The notes beneath the pieces were generated by a model. That model was not told the DNA's origin, made no database searches, and was given only the letters and a program-made list of their open reading frames with translations. DNA of 64,000 nucleotides from Methylobacterium sp. WSM2598 (GTDB lineage Bacteria; Pseudomonadota; Alphaproteobacteria; Rhizobiales; Beijerinckiaceae). Positions 18,268-26,039 of this stretch are shown one piece after another; position 1 is the stretch's first letter, and the number at the start of each line of letters is the position of its first letter. The stretch is taken from the NCBI RefSeq assembly GCF_000379105.1, contig NZ_KB900609.1, positions 1,947,985 through 2,011,984 of the forward strand, written 5' to 3'. The translations under genes were made by a program, and so were the position numbers.

Positions 18268-18558
18268 CGTCAGGTCTCCCTGCACAGTTCGCGTCGCGTG
18301 CGGGCCGTTCATAGTTAAGATGTCGCGATTTGTCGACGGGGTCAGATCGCGAGACATCCGAGATTTTATTGCGCCTGAACTGGATTACGGAGGGGGCTAA
18401 GACGTGGGGATCGGATCGGATCGCCCCCGCGCGCGCCGTGCCCCTGCGTCCGGGGCGGAACGCCCCCCGGCGGGTCGTTCGGCGCAGCCGATCTCTCCTG
18501 CCGGCGATCTCTCCTGCCAGGTTGCGACGCCGGCCCGATTGCCGGGATGCGAGATGAT

Positions 18559-18587
18559 ACCACCGGTCATTTCTCATGACCGGTGGT
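18559..18587. repeat. 12-bp-arm inverted repeat
   Basis: ACCACCGGTCAT and its perfect complement are separated by 5 nt. No T-run follows. It could be a bidirectional terminator or a protein site. Confidence 0.65.
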
Positions 18588-18602
18588 GCGGCTCCCGAAT
18601 TT

Positions 18603-18649
18603 TCGCCAAGCCTCTGGTTCGCCAAGCCTCTGGATCGCCAAGCCTCTGG
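18603..18649 (+). repeat. Three-copy 16-bp tandem repeat
   Basis: The 15-bp unit TCGCCAAGCCTCTGG occurs three times with a single variable base (T, A) between copies. It lies in noncoding sequence. Confidence 0.85.
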
Positions 18650-18676
18650 CTTGAAATCGAAAATTCGAGATGGAGC

Positions 18677-18710
18677 AACGGCTCGATGCGTCAGCATCCT
18701 GAGCCGTTGG
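18677..18710. repeat. Inverted repeat with 14-bp stem
   Basis: CAACGGCTC-GATGC and GCATC-CT-GAGCCGTTG pair around a GTCA loop, giving a strong hairpin with a 2-nt bulge. Confidence 0.7.
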
Positions 18711-18754
18711 TATGACACCGCCCACGGTCCCTCTGCCGAGGCGGCGCAGGGAAT

Positions 18755-18791
18755 GATACGGGATCCGCTTCGACCAAGCGGATCCCGTATC
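18755..18791. repeat. Palindromic repeat, locus B
   Basis: Perfect 16-bp arms GATACGGGATCCGCTT and the complement are separated by CGACC. It shares the GGATCCGCTT/AAGCGGATCC core of the dispersed family but lacks the extra modules. It lies just past the 3' end of phnF. Confidence 0.8.
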
Positions 18792-18805
18792 GGGCCGATA
18801 TCATC

Positions 18806-19555
18806 TCAGGCTTCCACGACCAGCTCGACCCGGTCGGCCACGAACAGGCCGCGGGTCGCCTGGATCCGCGCGCCGTCCGCGTCGGCATTCACGCTCGCGA
18901 TGCTGATGAGCACGCGGCCCGGCGCGAGGTCGAGCCGCGCCGCCTCGTCGGCCGCGGCGAGCCGGGCCCCGATCCGCGTCGAGAGCCGCGTGTAATCCGC
19001 CACCCCGTAATCCGCGTAGGCGCGGGTGATCGAGCCGCGCCGCGCGTAGGCGCGGTCGAAGCCGGCGAAGCGCGGCAGGGGCAGGCAGGTCCGCGCCGTG
19101 GAGATCGGCGTGCCGTCGGCCCGGTGCACGGTCACGAGTTCGAGGATGGGCGTGCCCGGCGCGAGGCCGAGGTCGCGCGCGATCCCCTCCTCGGCCGCCA
19201 CCTCGGCCGCCGCGATCAGGTCGCCCCAGGCCTCCCGGCCCGCCCGCGAGACGATCTCGGAGAACCGGGTGCGCGTCCCGATCGGGTAGGTCAGGCGCGG
19301 CGCCTCCACGAAGGTGCCGCGCCCCTGGGTCGCCCGTACCAGCCCGCGCTCCGCCAGGGCCGCCAGGGCCCGGCGCACCGTGTGCCGGTTCACCCCGAAC
19401 CGCGCCGCCAGCGCCGCCTCGGTCGGGAGTTGCGCGCCCGCCGCCAGCCGGCCCGCCTCGATCTCCGCCGAGAGCCCGTCCGCGATCTGCCGCCACGCCG
19501 CCAAGCCCTCGCCGCGGCTCAGGGCCGTCACCGGGGTGCCATCGCCGTCGCCCAT
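18806..19555 (-). CDS. phnF: GntR/HutC-family regulator of phosphonate genes
   Basis: The protein has 249 residues from the ATG at 19555; a TTG at 19567 would add four. The N-terminal winged helix reads IEAGRLAAGAQLPTEAALAA then FGVNRHTVRRALAALAERG. The C-terminal UTRA ligand domain is typical of PhnF. It is divergent from phnG, with a palindrome in the gap that fits a GntR operator, so it probably represses phnG-N until a phosphonate or phosphate signal appears. Confidence 0.92.
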   Translation of the reverse strand: MGDGDGTPVTALSRGEGLAAWRQIADGLSAEIEAGRLAAGAQLPTEAALAARFGVNRHTVRRALAALAERGLVRATQGRGTFVEAPRLTYPIGTRTRFSEIVSRAGREAWGDLIAAAEVAAEEGIARDLGLAPGTPILELVTVHRADGTPISTARTCLPLPRFAGFDRAYARRGSITRAYADYGVADYTRLSTRIGARLAAADEAARLDLAPGRVLISIASVNADADGARIQATRGLFVADRVELVVEA

Positions 19556-19556
19556 A

Positions 19557-19574
19557 CCGTCATCCAAACTTCAT
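19557..19574 (+). promoter_or_regulatory. Weak Pho-box-like site upstream of phnG
   Basis: CCGTCAT-CCAA-ACTTCAT has the 7-4-7 layout of a Pho box but the second half is poor. It lies about 20 nt upstream of the PhnF operator. Confidence 0.3.
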
Positions 19575-19592
19575 TTGCCTCGCGCGCCCCGC

Positions 19593-19612
19593 TTGTCTAT
19601 ACGACTAGACAA
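19593..19612. promoter_or_regulatory. Candidate PhnF operator
   Basis: TTGTCTA-TACGAC-TAGACAA: 7-bp perfect inverted arms with a 6-bp spacer in the phnF-phnG gap, ending 21 nt before the phnG ATG. Size and symmetry fit HutC-subfamily GntR sites. Confidence 0.7.
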
Positions 19613-19633
19613 ATCAGGACACCCGGGACACCG

Positions 19634-20113
19634 ATGCCGGATCGCACTTCACCACGCAACGGCGGCGAGGCGCCAGAGATCGCGGCGCGGCGGGCCGCCA
19701 TGGCCCTCTGCGGCGAGGCCAGCGCGGAGGAACTCTCCCGTGCCCTCGACGGGATCGGCCCGGTCGGCGAGGCGGAGGATCTCCGCCCCGTCGAGACCGG
19801 CCTCGTGATGGCGCGCGGGCGGATCGGGGGCGACGGGCGGCCCTTCAACCTCGGCGAGGTCACGGTGACCCGGGCGGCGGTCCGGCTGCCCGACGGCGCG
19901 ACCGGCTTCGCCTACCATCTCGGCCGCGACCGCCGGAAGGCGCGCCTCGCGGCGATCCTGGACGCCCTCTGGCAGCAGCCCGGGCGGCGCCCCGCGGTCG
20001 AGCGGGCGCTCGCCCCGGTGGCCGCCCGCCGCGCCGCCGAGGCGCAGGCGCAGGCGCGCCGGGTCGCGGCGACGCGGGTCAACTTCTTCACCATGGCGCG
20101 GGGAGAGGATTGA
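19634..20113 (+). CDS. phnG: C-P lyase subunit PhnG
   Basis: The protein has 159 residues. Typical PhnG features are ARRAAMALCGEASAEEL near the start, VMARGRIGGDGRPFNLGEVT in the centre and RVNFFTMARGED at the end. It is part of the PhnGHIJ core that joins the phosphonate to ATP and cleaves the C-P bond. First gene of a tightly overlapping operon; its TGA overlaps the phnH ATG by one base. Confidence 0.95.
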   Translation: MPDRTSPRNGGEAPEIAARRAAMALCGEASAEELSRALDGIGPVGEAEDLRPVETGLVMARGRIGGDGRPFNLGEVTVTRAAVRLPDGATGFAYHLGRDRRKARLAAILDALWQQPGRRPAVERALAPVAARRAAEAQAQARRVAATRVNFFTMARGED

Positions 20114-20733
20114 TGACGCTCGCTCCCGGGTTGCGCGACCCCGTCCACGACGCGCAGGCCGTGTTCCGGGCCGTGATGGACGCCCTCGCCCGGCCGGGCC
20201 GGATCCAGCGCCTCGCGCCCGACCTCGCCCCGCCGCGGCCGCTGACGCCCGAACTCGCCGCCGTGGCGCTCGCCCTGGCGGATGCCGAGGCGCCGCTCTG
20301 GCTGGATCCCGTCCTGGCGGCGAGCGGGGCGGTGGCGGATTTCCTGCGCTTCCACACCGGCGCGCCCCTGGTGGCCGAGCCCGCGGCGGCGCAGTTCGCG
20401 CTCGTCGCCGCGCCCGCCGCCTGCCCGGATTTCGCGGCTTTCGCGCAGGGCGAGCCCGCCTATCCGGACCGCTCCGCGACCCTCGTCCTCGCCTGCGCGG
20501 AGTTGGCCGAGACGAACCCGACGGGGGCGAACTCGACGGAGGAGGGCGGGCTCGTCCTCGAAGGGCCGGGGATCCGCGCGCGCGCGCGGCTGCGCGCGGC
20601 GCCGCTGCCGCCGGACTTTGCCGCCCGCATGCGGGCGAACCGGGCGGCCTTCCCGCTCGGGCTCGACCTGCTGCTCACGGCGCCCGGGCGCGTCGCCGGC
20701 CTGCCGCGCTCGACCCGCGTGACGGAGGGCTGA
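20113..20733 (+). CDS. phnH: C-P lyase subunit PhnH
   Basis: The protein has 206 residues from the ATG at 20113. The N-terminal DPVHDAQAVFRAVMDALARPG and VLEGPGIRARARLR are typical of PhnH. It is structurally a PLP-transferase-like fold without PLP and a component of the PhnGHIJ core. Confidence 0.93.
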   Translation: MTLAPGLRDPVHDAQAVFRAVMDALARPGRIQRLAPDLAPPRPLTPELAAVALALADAEAPLWLDPVLAASGAVADFLRFHTGAPLVAEPAAAQFALVAAPAACPDFAAFAQGEPAYPDRSATLVLACAELAETNPTGANSTEEGGLVLEGPGIRARARLRAAPLPPDFAARMRANRAAFPLGLDLLLTAPGRVAGLPRSTRVTEG

Positions 20734-20736
20734 CCC

Positions 20737-21849
20737 ATGTACGTGGCCGTCAAGGGCGGCGAGGCCGCCATCGCCAACGCGCACCGGCTGCTGGCGGAGC
20801 GGCGCCGGGGCAACCCCGCGGTGCCGGAGCTCTCCGTCGCGCAGATCGCCGGGCAGCTCGGCCTCCTGGTCGACCGGGTGATGACCGAGGGCTCGCTCTA
20901 CGACCGCGACCTCGCCGCCCTCGCCCTCAAGCAGGCCCGGGGCGACGTGATCGAGGCCGTCTTCCTGGTGCGGGCCTACCGCACCACGCTCACCCGCTTC
21001 GGCGCGAGCGAGCCGGTCGAGACCGGCGCCATGGCCCTGCACCGGCGGATCTCGGCGACCTTCAAGGACCTGCCGGGCGGGCAGGTGCTGGGGCCGACCT
21101 TCGACTACACGCACCGGTTGATCGACTTCGCGCTCGCCGCCGAGGGCGAGGTGCCGCGGGCCGGCGAGGCCGAGCCGGAGCCGGGGCCGGCGCCCCGCGT
21201 CACCGACCTCCTCGGCCGTGACGGGCTGATCGAACCCTCGCCCCCGGACGCGGGCGAGCCGGTGGGCGACCTCACCCGCGAGCCGATCGGCTTCCCGGCC
21301 GACCGGGCCGTGCGCCTCCAGGCCCTGGCCCGCGGGGACGAGGGCTTCGTGCTGGCCCTCGGCTACTCGACCCAGCGCGGCTACGGACGCACGCATCCCT
21401 TCGTCGGCGAGATCCGGGTCGGCGAGGTCGCGCTGGACTTCACGCCCGAGGAGCTGGGCTTCCCGGTGCCGCTCGGGCGGGTGACGCTGACCGAGTGCCA
21501 GATGGTCAACCAGTTCAAGGGCAGCGCGGAGGCTCCGCCGCAATTCACCCGCGGCTACGGGCTCGCCTTCGGCCAGTGCGAGCGCAAGGCCATGGCGATG
21601 GCCCTGGTCGACCGCTCCCTGCGGGCGGAGGAACTCGGCGAGCCGCTCGCCTCGCCGGCGCAGGACCAGGAATTCGTGCTCGCCCATTGCGACGCGCTGC
21701 AGGCGACGGGCTTCGTCGAGCACCTGAAGCTGCCCCACTACGTCGATTTCCAGGCCGAGCTGGAGCTGGTGCGCCGGATGCGGGCCGAGCACGCGGCCGC
21801 GCGGACCGCCGCGCACGAGGACGCCGCCGAGGGGGAGGCCGCCGAATGA
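20737..21849 (+). CDS. phnI: C-P lyase subunit PhnI (nucleosidase component)
   Basis: The protein has 370 residues. MYVAVKGGEAAIANAHRLL and AQIAGQLGLLVDRVMTEGSL are characteristic. PhnI displaces adenine from ATP so that the phosphonate becomes attached at C1' of ribose triphosphate. It is coupled to phnJ by an ATGA overlap. Confidence 0.95.
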   Translation: MYVAVKGGEAAIANAHRLLAERRRGNPAVPELSVAQIAGQLGLLVDRVMTEGSLYDRDLAALALKQARGDVIEAVFLVRAYRTTLTRFGASEPVETGAMALHRRISATFKDLPGGQVLGPTFDYTHRLIDFALAAEGEVPRAGEAEPEPGPAPRVTDLLGRDGLIEPSPPDAGEPVGDLTREPIGFPADRAVRLQALARGDEGFVLALGYSTQRGYGRTHPFVGEIRVGEVALDFTPEELGFPVPLGRVTLTECQMVNQFKGSAEAPPQFTRGYGLAFGQCERKAMAMALVDRSLRAEELGEPLASPAQDQEFVLAHCDALQATGFVEHLKLPHYVDFQAELELVRRMRAEHAAARTAAHEDAAEGEAAE

Positions 21850-22733
21850 GCGGGATCGCCGCACGAGATTCCGGCCCGGAACAGGGGACCGGCTACAACT
21901 TCGCCTACCTGGACGAGGGCACCAAGCGCATGATCCGCCGCGCGATCCTCAAGGCGATCGCGGTGCCGGGCTACCAGGTGCCCTTCGCCTCGCGCGAGAT
22001 GCCGATGCCCTACGGCTGGGGCACCGGCGGCGTGCAGGTGACGGCGGCGATCCTCGGGCGCGGCGACGTGCTCAAGGTCATCGACCAGGGCTCGGACGAC
22101 ACCACCAACGCGGTCTCGATCCGGGCCTTCTTCGCCCGCACGGCCGGGGTGGCGGTGACGACGCGGACCCGGGAGGCGAGCGTGATCCAGACCCGCCACC
22201 GCATTCCCGAGCATCCCCTGACCGAGGGCCAGGTCCTGGTCTACCAGGTGCCGATCCCCGAGCCCCTGCGCTTCCTCGAACCGCGCGAGACCGAGACGCG
22301 CCAGCTCCACGCGCTCGCCGAGTACGGGCTGATGCACGTGAAGCTCTACGAGGACATCGCCCGCCACGGCCACATCGCCACCACCTACGCCTACCCGGTC
22401 GAGGTGGCGGGCCGCTACGTCATGGACCCGTCGCCGACCCCGAAATTCGACAACCCGAAGATGGACGATTGCCCGGCCCTGCAGCTCTTCGGCGCGGGGC
22501 GCGAGAAGCGCATCTACGCGGTGCCGCCCCACACCCGGGTGCGCAGCCTCGACTTCGAGGACCATCCGTTCCGGGTGCAGCGCTTCGAGCGGCCCTGCGC
22601 CCTGTGCGGGGCGGAGGGCGTCTACCTCGACGAGGTGCTGCTCGACGATCGCGGCCGGCGGATGTTCGTCTGCTCGGACACCGATTTCTGCGAGGAGCGC
22701 CGGGATGCCGGCCACCGGGGAGCCGGGGAATGA
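21846..22733 (+). CDS. phnJ: C-P lyase radical-SAM subunit PhnJ
   Basis: The protein has 295 residues. Near the C-terminus CALCGAEGVYLDE and FVCSDTDFC supply the cysteines for the [4Fe-4S] cluster and catalysis in the unusual PhnJ arrangement. The N-terminal MPYGWGTGGVQVT contains the glycine that forms the radical. It cleaves the C-P bond to give 5-phosphoribosyl-1,2-cyclic phosphate and an alkane. Key residues appear intact. It overlaps phnK by 4 nt. Confidence 0.96.
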   Translation: MSGIAARDSGPEQGTGYNFAYLDEGTKRMIRRAILKAIAVPGYQVPFASREMPMPYGWGTGGVQVTAAILGRGDVLKVIDQGSDDTTNAVSIRAFFARTAGVAVTTRTREASVIQTRHRIPEHPLTEGQVLVYQVPIPEPLRFLEPRETETRQLHALAEYGLMHVKLYEDIARHGHIATTYAYPVEVAGRYVMDPSPTPKFDNPKMDDCPALQLFGAGREKRIYAVPPHTRVRSLDFEDHPFRVQRFERPCALCGAEGVYLDEVLLDDRGRRMFVCSDTDFCEERRDAGHRGAGE

Positions 22734-23503
22734 CCAGCGCACTCCTGAGCGTCAGCGGCCTCACCAAGCATTACGGCGCCCGGCTCGGCTGCGCCGACGT
22801 CGCCTTCGACCTCGATCCGGGCGAGGTGCTCGCCATCGTGGGCGAATCCGGCTCGGGCAAGTCGACCCTGCTGTCGCTGATCGCGAGCGAACTCGCGCCC
22901 GACGCGGGCACGGTCCGCTACCGCCTGCGCGACGGGCGGCTCGCCGACCTCGCCGGCCTCTCGGAGGCGGAGCGGCGCCACCTGATGCGCACGGATTGGG
23001 GCTTCATCCGGCAGGACGCGGCCCAGGGCCTGCGCATGGCGGTCTCGGCCGGCGGCAATGTCGGCGAGCGCCTGATGGGGGTGGGCGCGCGCCATTACGG
23101 CCGGATCCGCGCCACCGCCCTCGACTGGCTCGGCAAGGTCGAGATCGCCGCCGACCGCGTCGACGACCCGCCCACCAGCTTCTCGGGCGGCATGCGCCAG
23201 CGCCTGCAGATCGCCCGCAACCTCGTCACCGGCCCGCGCCTCGTGCTGATGGACGAGCCGACCTCGGGCCTCGACGTCTCGGTCCAGGCGCGGCTCCTCG
23301 ACCTGATCCGCCGCCTCGTCGCGGAGCTCGGCCTCGCGGTGGTGATCGTCACCCACGACCTCGCGGTGGCGCGGCTCCTGTCCCACCGGATGATCGTGAT
23401 GCGGGCCGGCCGCATCGTCGAGACCGGCCTCACCGACCAGGTGCTCGACGACCCGGCCGAGCCCTACACGCAGCTCCTCGTCTCCTCGGTGCTCGCCGCA
23501 TGA
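22730..23503 (+). CDS. phnK: C-P lyase-associated ABC ATPase PhnK
   Basis: The protein has 257 residues with Walker A (GESGSGKST), signature (FSGGMRQRLQIARNL) and Walker B (RLVLMDEPTSGLD). PhnK docks on the PhnGHIJ core rather than on a membrane permease. ATGA coupling on both sides. Confidence 0.94.
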   Translation: MTSALLSVSGLTKHYGARLGCADVAFDLDPGEVLAIVGESGSGKSTLLSLIASELAPDAGTVRYRLRDGRLADLAGLSEAERRHLMRTDWGFIRQDAAQGLRMAVSAGGNVGERLMGVGARHYGRIRATALDWLGKVEIAADRVDDPPTSFSGGMRQRLQIARNLVTGPRLVLMDEPTSGLDVSVQARLLDLIRRLVAELGLAVVIVTHDLAVARLLSHRMIVMRAGRIVETGLTDQVLDDPAEPYTQLLVSSVLAA

Positions 23504-24204
23504 TCCCGCTCATTGCCTTCGAGGACGTCGCCAAGACCTTCACGCTGCACCTGCGCGGCGGCCTCGCCCTTCCGGTCGTCGCCGCCGTGAGCCTCGCCGT
23601 GCATCCGGGCGAGTGCGTGGTGCTCGGCGGGCCCTCGGGCGCCGGCAAGTCCTCGCTGCTCAAGATGGCCTTCGGCAATTACCGGGTCGATCGCGGCGCG
23701 ATCCGCATCCGCGACGGGGCGCGCGTGGTCGACGTGGCGAGCGCCGCCCCGCGCGAGGTGCTGGCCCTGCGCCGCCGCGTGGTCGCCTACGTGTCGCAAT
23801 TCCTGCGGGTGATCCCCCGCGTGGGCGCCCGCGAGGTGGTGGAGGCGGCCGGCCGCGAGGGCGGCCTCGCCCCGGAGGCGGCCGCCCGCCGGGCCGCCGC
23901 GCTGCTCGCCCGCCTCAACCTGCCGGAGCGGCTCTGGGACCTGCCGCCCGCGACCTTCTCGGGCGGCGAGCAGCAGCGGGTGAACATCGCGCGGGGCTTC
24001 ATCGCCGACAAGCCGCTCCTGCTCCTCGACGAGCCGACCGCCTCCCTCGACGCGGTCAACCGCGCCGTGGTGATCGACCTCATCCGCGAGAAGCAGGCGG
24101 CCGGCGCCGGCCTGATCGGCATCTTCCACGACGCGGACGTGCGCGAGGCGGTGGCGACCCGCACCATCGACGTCACCCGGTTCCGCGAGCGCGCGGCGGC
24201 CTGA
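23500..24204 (+). CDS. phnL: C-P lyase-associated ABC ATPase PhnL
   Basis: The protein has 234 residues with Walker A (GGPSGAGKSS), signature (FSGGEQQRVNIARGF) and Walker B (PLLLLDEPTASLD). VSQFLRVIPRVGAREVV is typical of PhnL. It partners PhnK on the C-P lyase complex. Confidence 0.94.
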   Translation: MIPLIAFEDVAKTFTLHLRGGLALPVVAAVSLAVHPGECVVLGGPSGAGKSSLLKMAFGNYRVDRGAIRIRDGARVVDVASAAPREVLALRRRVVAYVSQFLRVIPRVGAREVVEAAGREGGLAPEAAARRAAALLARLNLPERLWDLPPATFSGGEQQRVNIARGFIADKPLLLLDEPTASLDAVNRAVVIDLIREKQAAGAGLIGIFHDADVREAVATRTIDVTRFRERAAA

Positions 24205-24217
24205 AGGGCGAGACTGC

Positions 24218-25354
24218 ATGACCGAGACCATCCTTGAGAACGCGACCCTCGTCCTGCCCGACCGGGTGCAGGCGGGCTGGCTCGCCGTGGCGGAGGGGCG
24301 CATCGCCGAGATCGGCGAGGGACGGGCGCCCGCGCGCGGGCTCGACCTCGGCGGCGACCACCTGATCCCGGGCCTCGTCGAGCTCCACACCGACCACCTG
24401 GAGAGCCACTACGCGCCGCGTCCCGGGGTGCGCTGGCATCCCCTCGGGGCGGTGCTGGCCTACGACGCGCAGATCGCGGCCTCGGGCATCACCACGGTGT
24501 TCGATTCCCTGCGCGCCGGCAGCGACCCGGACGGGAGCGGGCTCGGGCCGGAGCTGATGCAGCTCGCCCGGGCGATCGCCGAGGCCAGGGAGGCCGGCCT
24601 GTTCCGCGCCGAGCACCTCACCCACCTGCGCTGCGAGATCCCGTCCCACGACGTCGTCGACACGGTGAGGGACTTCGCGGCGCGCTTCCCCGTCAGCCTG
24701 CTCTCGCTGATGGACCACACGCCGGGCCAGCGGCAGTTCCGCGACATCGCCAAGTACTACCAATATGCCGGCCGGGGCGGGCGCTCCCTGGAGGCGATCA
24801 AGGCCGGGACCGAGCGCAAGATCCGGGAGGGGCAGGCCCTCAACGCGGTCAACCGCCCGGCCCTGGTCGAGATCGCGCGGGAGAACGGCATCGCCCTCGC
24901 GAGCCACGACGACACCACCCTCGACGACGTCGCCCTGGCCCGGCGCGAGGGCGTGGCCCTGGCCGAGTTCCCGACCACCGCCGAGGCGGCGCGGGCGGCC
25001 CGGGAGGCCGGCATCACCGTGATGATGGGGGCGCCCAACCTGATCCGCGGCGGCTCGCATTCGGGCAACGTCGCGGCCGAGCACCTCGCCCGCGAGGGCC
25101 AGCTCGACATCCTGTCCTCCGACTACGTGCCGGCGAGCCTGCTGATGGCGGCCTTCGCCCTGCCCGAGCGGGTGCCCGGCATCACCCTGCCCGCCGCGAT
25201 CGCGACGGTGACCGCCAATCCCGCCCGGGCCACCGGCCTTCACGACCGCGGCGCCCTGCGGGCGGGCCTGCGGGCCGACCTCGTGCGCGTGCGGCGCGCG
25301 GGGGGCGTGCCGGTCGTGCGCCAGGTCTGGCGCGGCGGCGAGCGGGTGGCCTGA
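24218..25354 (+). CDS. phnM: Ribosyl-phosphonate triphosphate diphosphohydrolase PhnM
   Basis: The protein has 378 residues, an amidohydrolase with the metal-binding LVELHTDHLESH near residue 50, LMDHTPGQ, ALASHDDTT and APNLIRGGSHSGN. It removes pyrophosphate from the PhnI product to yield the substrate of PhnJ. A 13-nt gap separates it from phnL. Confidence 0.95.
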   Translation: MTETILENATLVLPDRVQAGWLAVAEGRIAEIGEGRAPARGLDLGGDHLIPGLVELHTDHLESHYAPRPGVRWHPLGAVLAYDAQIAASGITTVFDSLRAGSDPDGSGLGPELMQLARAIAEAREAGLFRAEHLTHLRCEIPSHDVVDTVRDFAARFPVSLLSLMDHTPGQRQFRDIAKYYQYAGRGGRSLEAIKAGTERKIREGQALNAVNRPALVEIARENGIALASHDDTTLDDVALARREGVALAEFPTTAEAARAAREAGITVMMGAPNLIRGGSHSGNVAAEHLAREGQLDILSSDYVPASLLMAAFALPERVPGITLPAAIATVTANPARATGLHDRGALRAGLRADLVRVRRAGGVPVVRQVWRGGERVA

Positions 25355-25355
25355 G

Positions 25356-25889
25356 ATGCGCCCGGGCGGCTTCGTCCTGATCGTCGGCCCGAGCGGCGCG
25401 GGCAAGGACACGCTGATCCGCCTCGCGCGGGACGCGCTCGCGGCCGAGCCCCGCTACGTCTTCCCGCGCCGGCTGGTGACGCGGCCGCCCTCCGCGCACG
25501 AGGACAACCGCGAGATCGGCGAGGCGGATTTCGCCGCCGGGGAGGCGCAGGGGCGCTTCGCGCTGGCCTGGCGCGCCCACGGCCTCGGCTACGCGCTGCC
25601 GGCCGCCTGCCTGTCCCTGGCGGAGACCGGACACGTGGTGACCGCGAACATCTCGCGGCGGGCCGTGGCGGAGGCGCGGGCGCGCCTGCCGCGGGTGAGC
25701 GTCGTCAGCGTCACGGCGCCGCCCGAGGTGCTGGCGCGGCGCCTCGCCGCCCGCGGCCGGCCGGAGGACGGCGACCTCGCCGCGCGCCTCGCGCGGCGGG
25801 CGCCCGACGCGGCGGACCTGACCATCCTCAACGACGGGCCGCCCGAGGCGGGCGCGGCCGCCCTCGTCGCCCATCTGCGCGCGCGCTGA
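25356..25889 (+). CDS. phnN: Ribose 1,5-bisphosphate phosphokinase PhnN
   Basis: The protein has 177 residues with the P-loop VGPSGAGKDTL and VTRPPSAHEDN. It converts ribose 1,5-bisphosphate to PRPP, the end of the C-P lyase route. It starts 1 nt after the phnM stop. No phnP gene follows, so a PhnP-like phosphodiesterase activity must come from elsewhere, perhaps the DUF1045 protein upstream. Confidence 0.94.
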   Translation: MRPGGFVLIVGPSGAGKDTLIRLARDALAAEPRYVFPRRLVTRPPSAHEDNREIGEADFAAGEAQGRFALAWRAHGLGYALPAACLSLAETGHVVTANISRRAVAEARARLPRVSVVSVTAPPEVLARRLAARGRPEDGDLAARLARRAPDAADLTILNDGPPEAGAAALVAHLRAR

Positions 25890-26039
25890 CCGAGCGGAAA
25901 CCGGACGCTTGCGCGGCGGCGTGCCGAGAGCCCATATCGTTCTCTCGTCTCGGGCGTTCCTGCCCGGGCGGCTCGGGCCTCGGGGCCCGGGCGGCGGGCC
26001 GGCGCGCCCACCGCCGCAGCGGGAGAATGGAAGGACCGG

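Larger units (their letters stand above)
18268..18805. other. Intergenic, rich in hairpins and short repeats
   Basis: No gene is credible. The stretch holds three hairpin-forming palindromes and one three-copy tandem repeat, listed separately. Confidence 0.6.

Noticed and set aside
19912..21864. A 650-codon minus-strand frame over phnH and phnI
   Set aside because: Shadow of clearly recognised C-P lyase genes.
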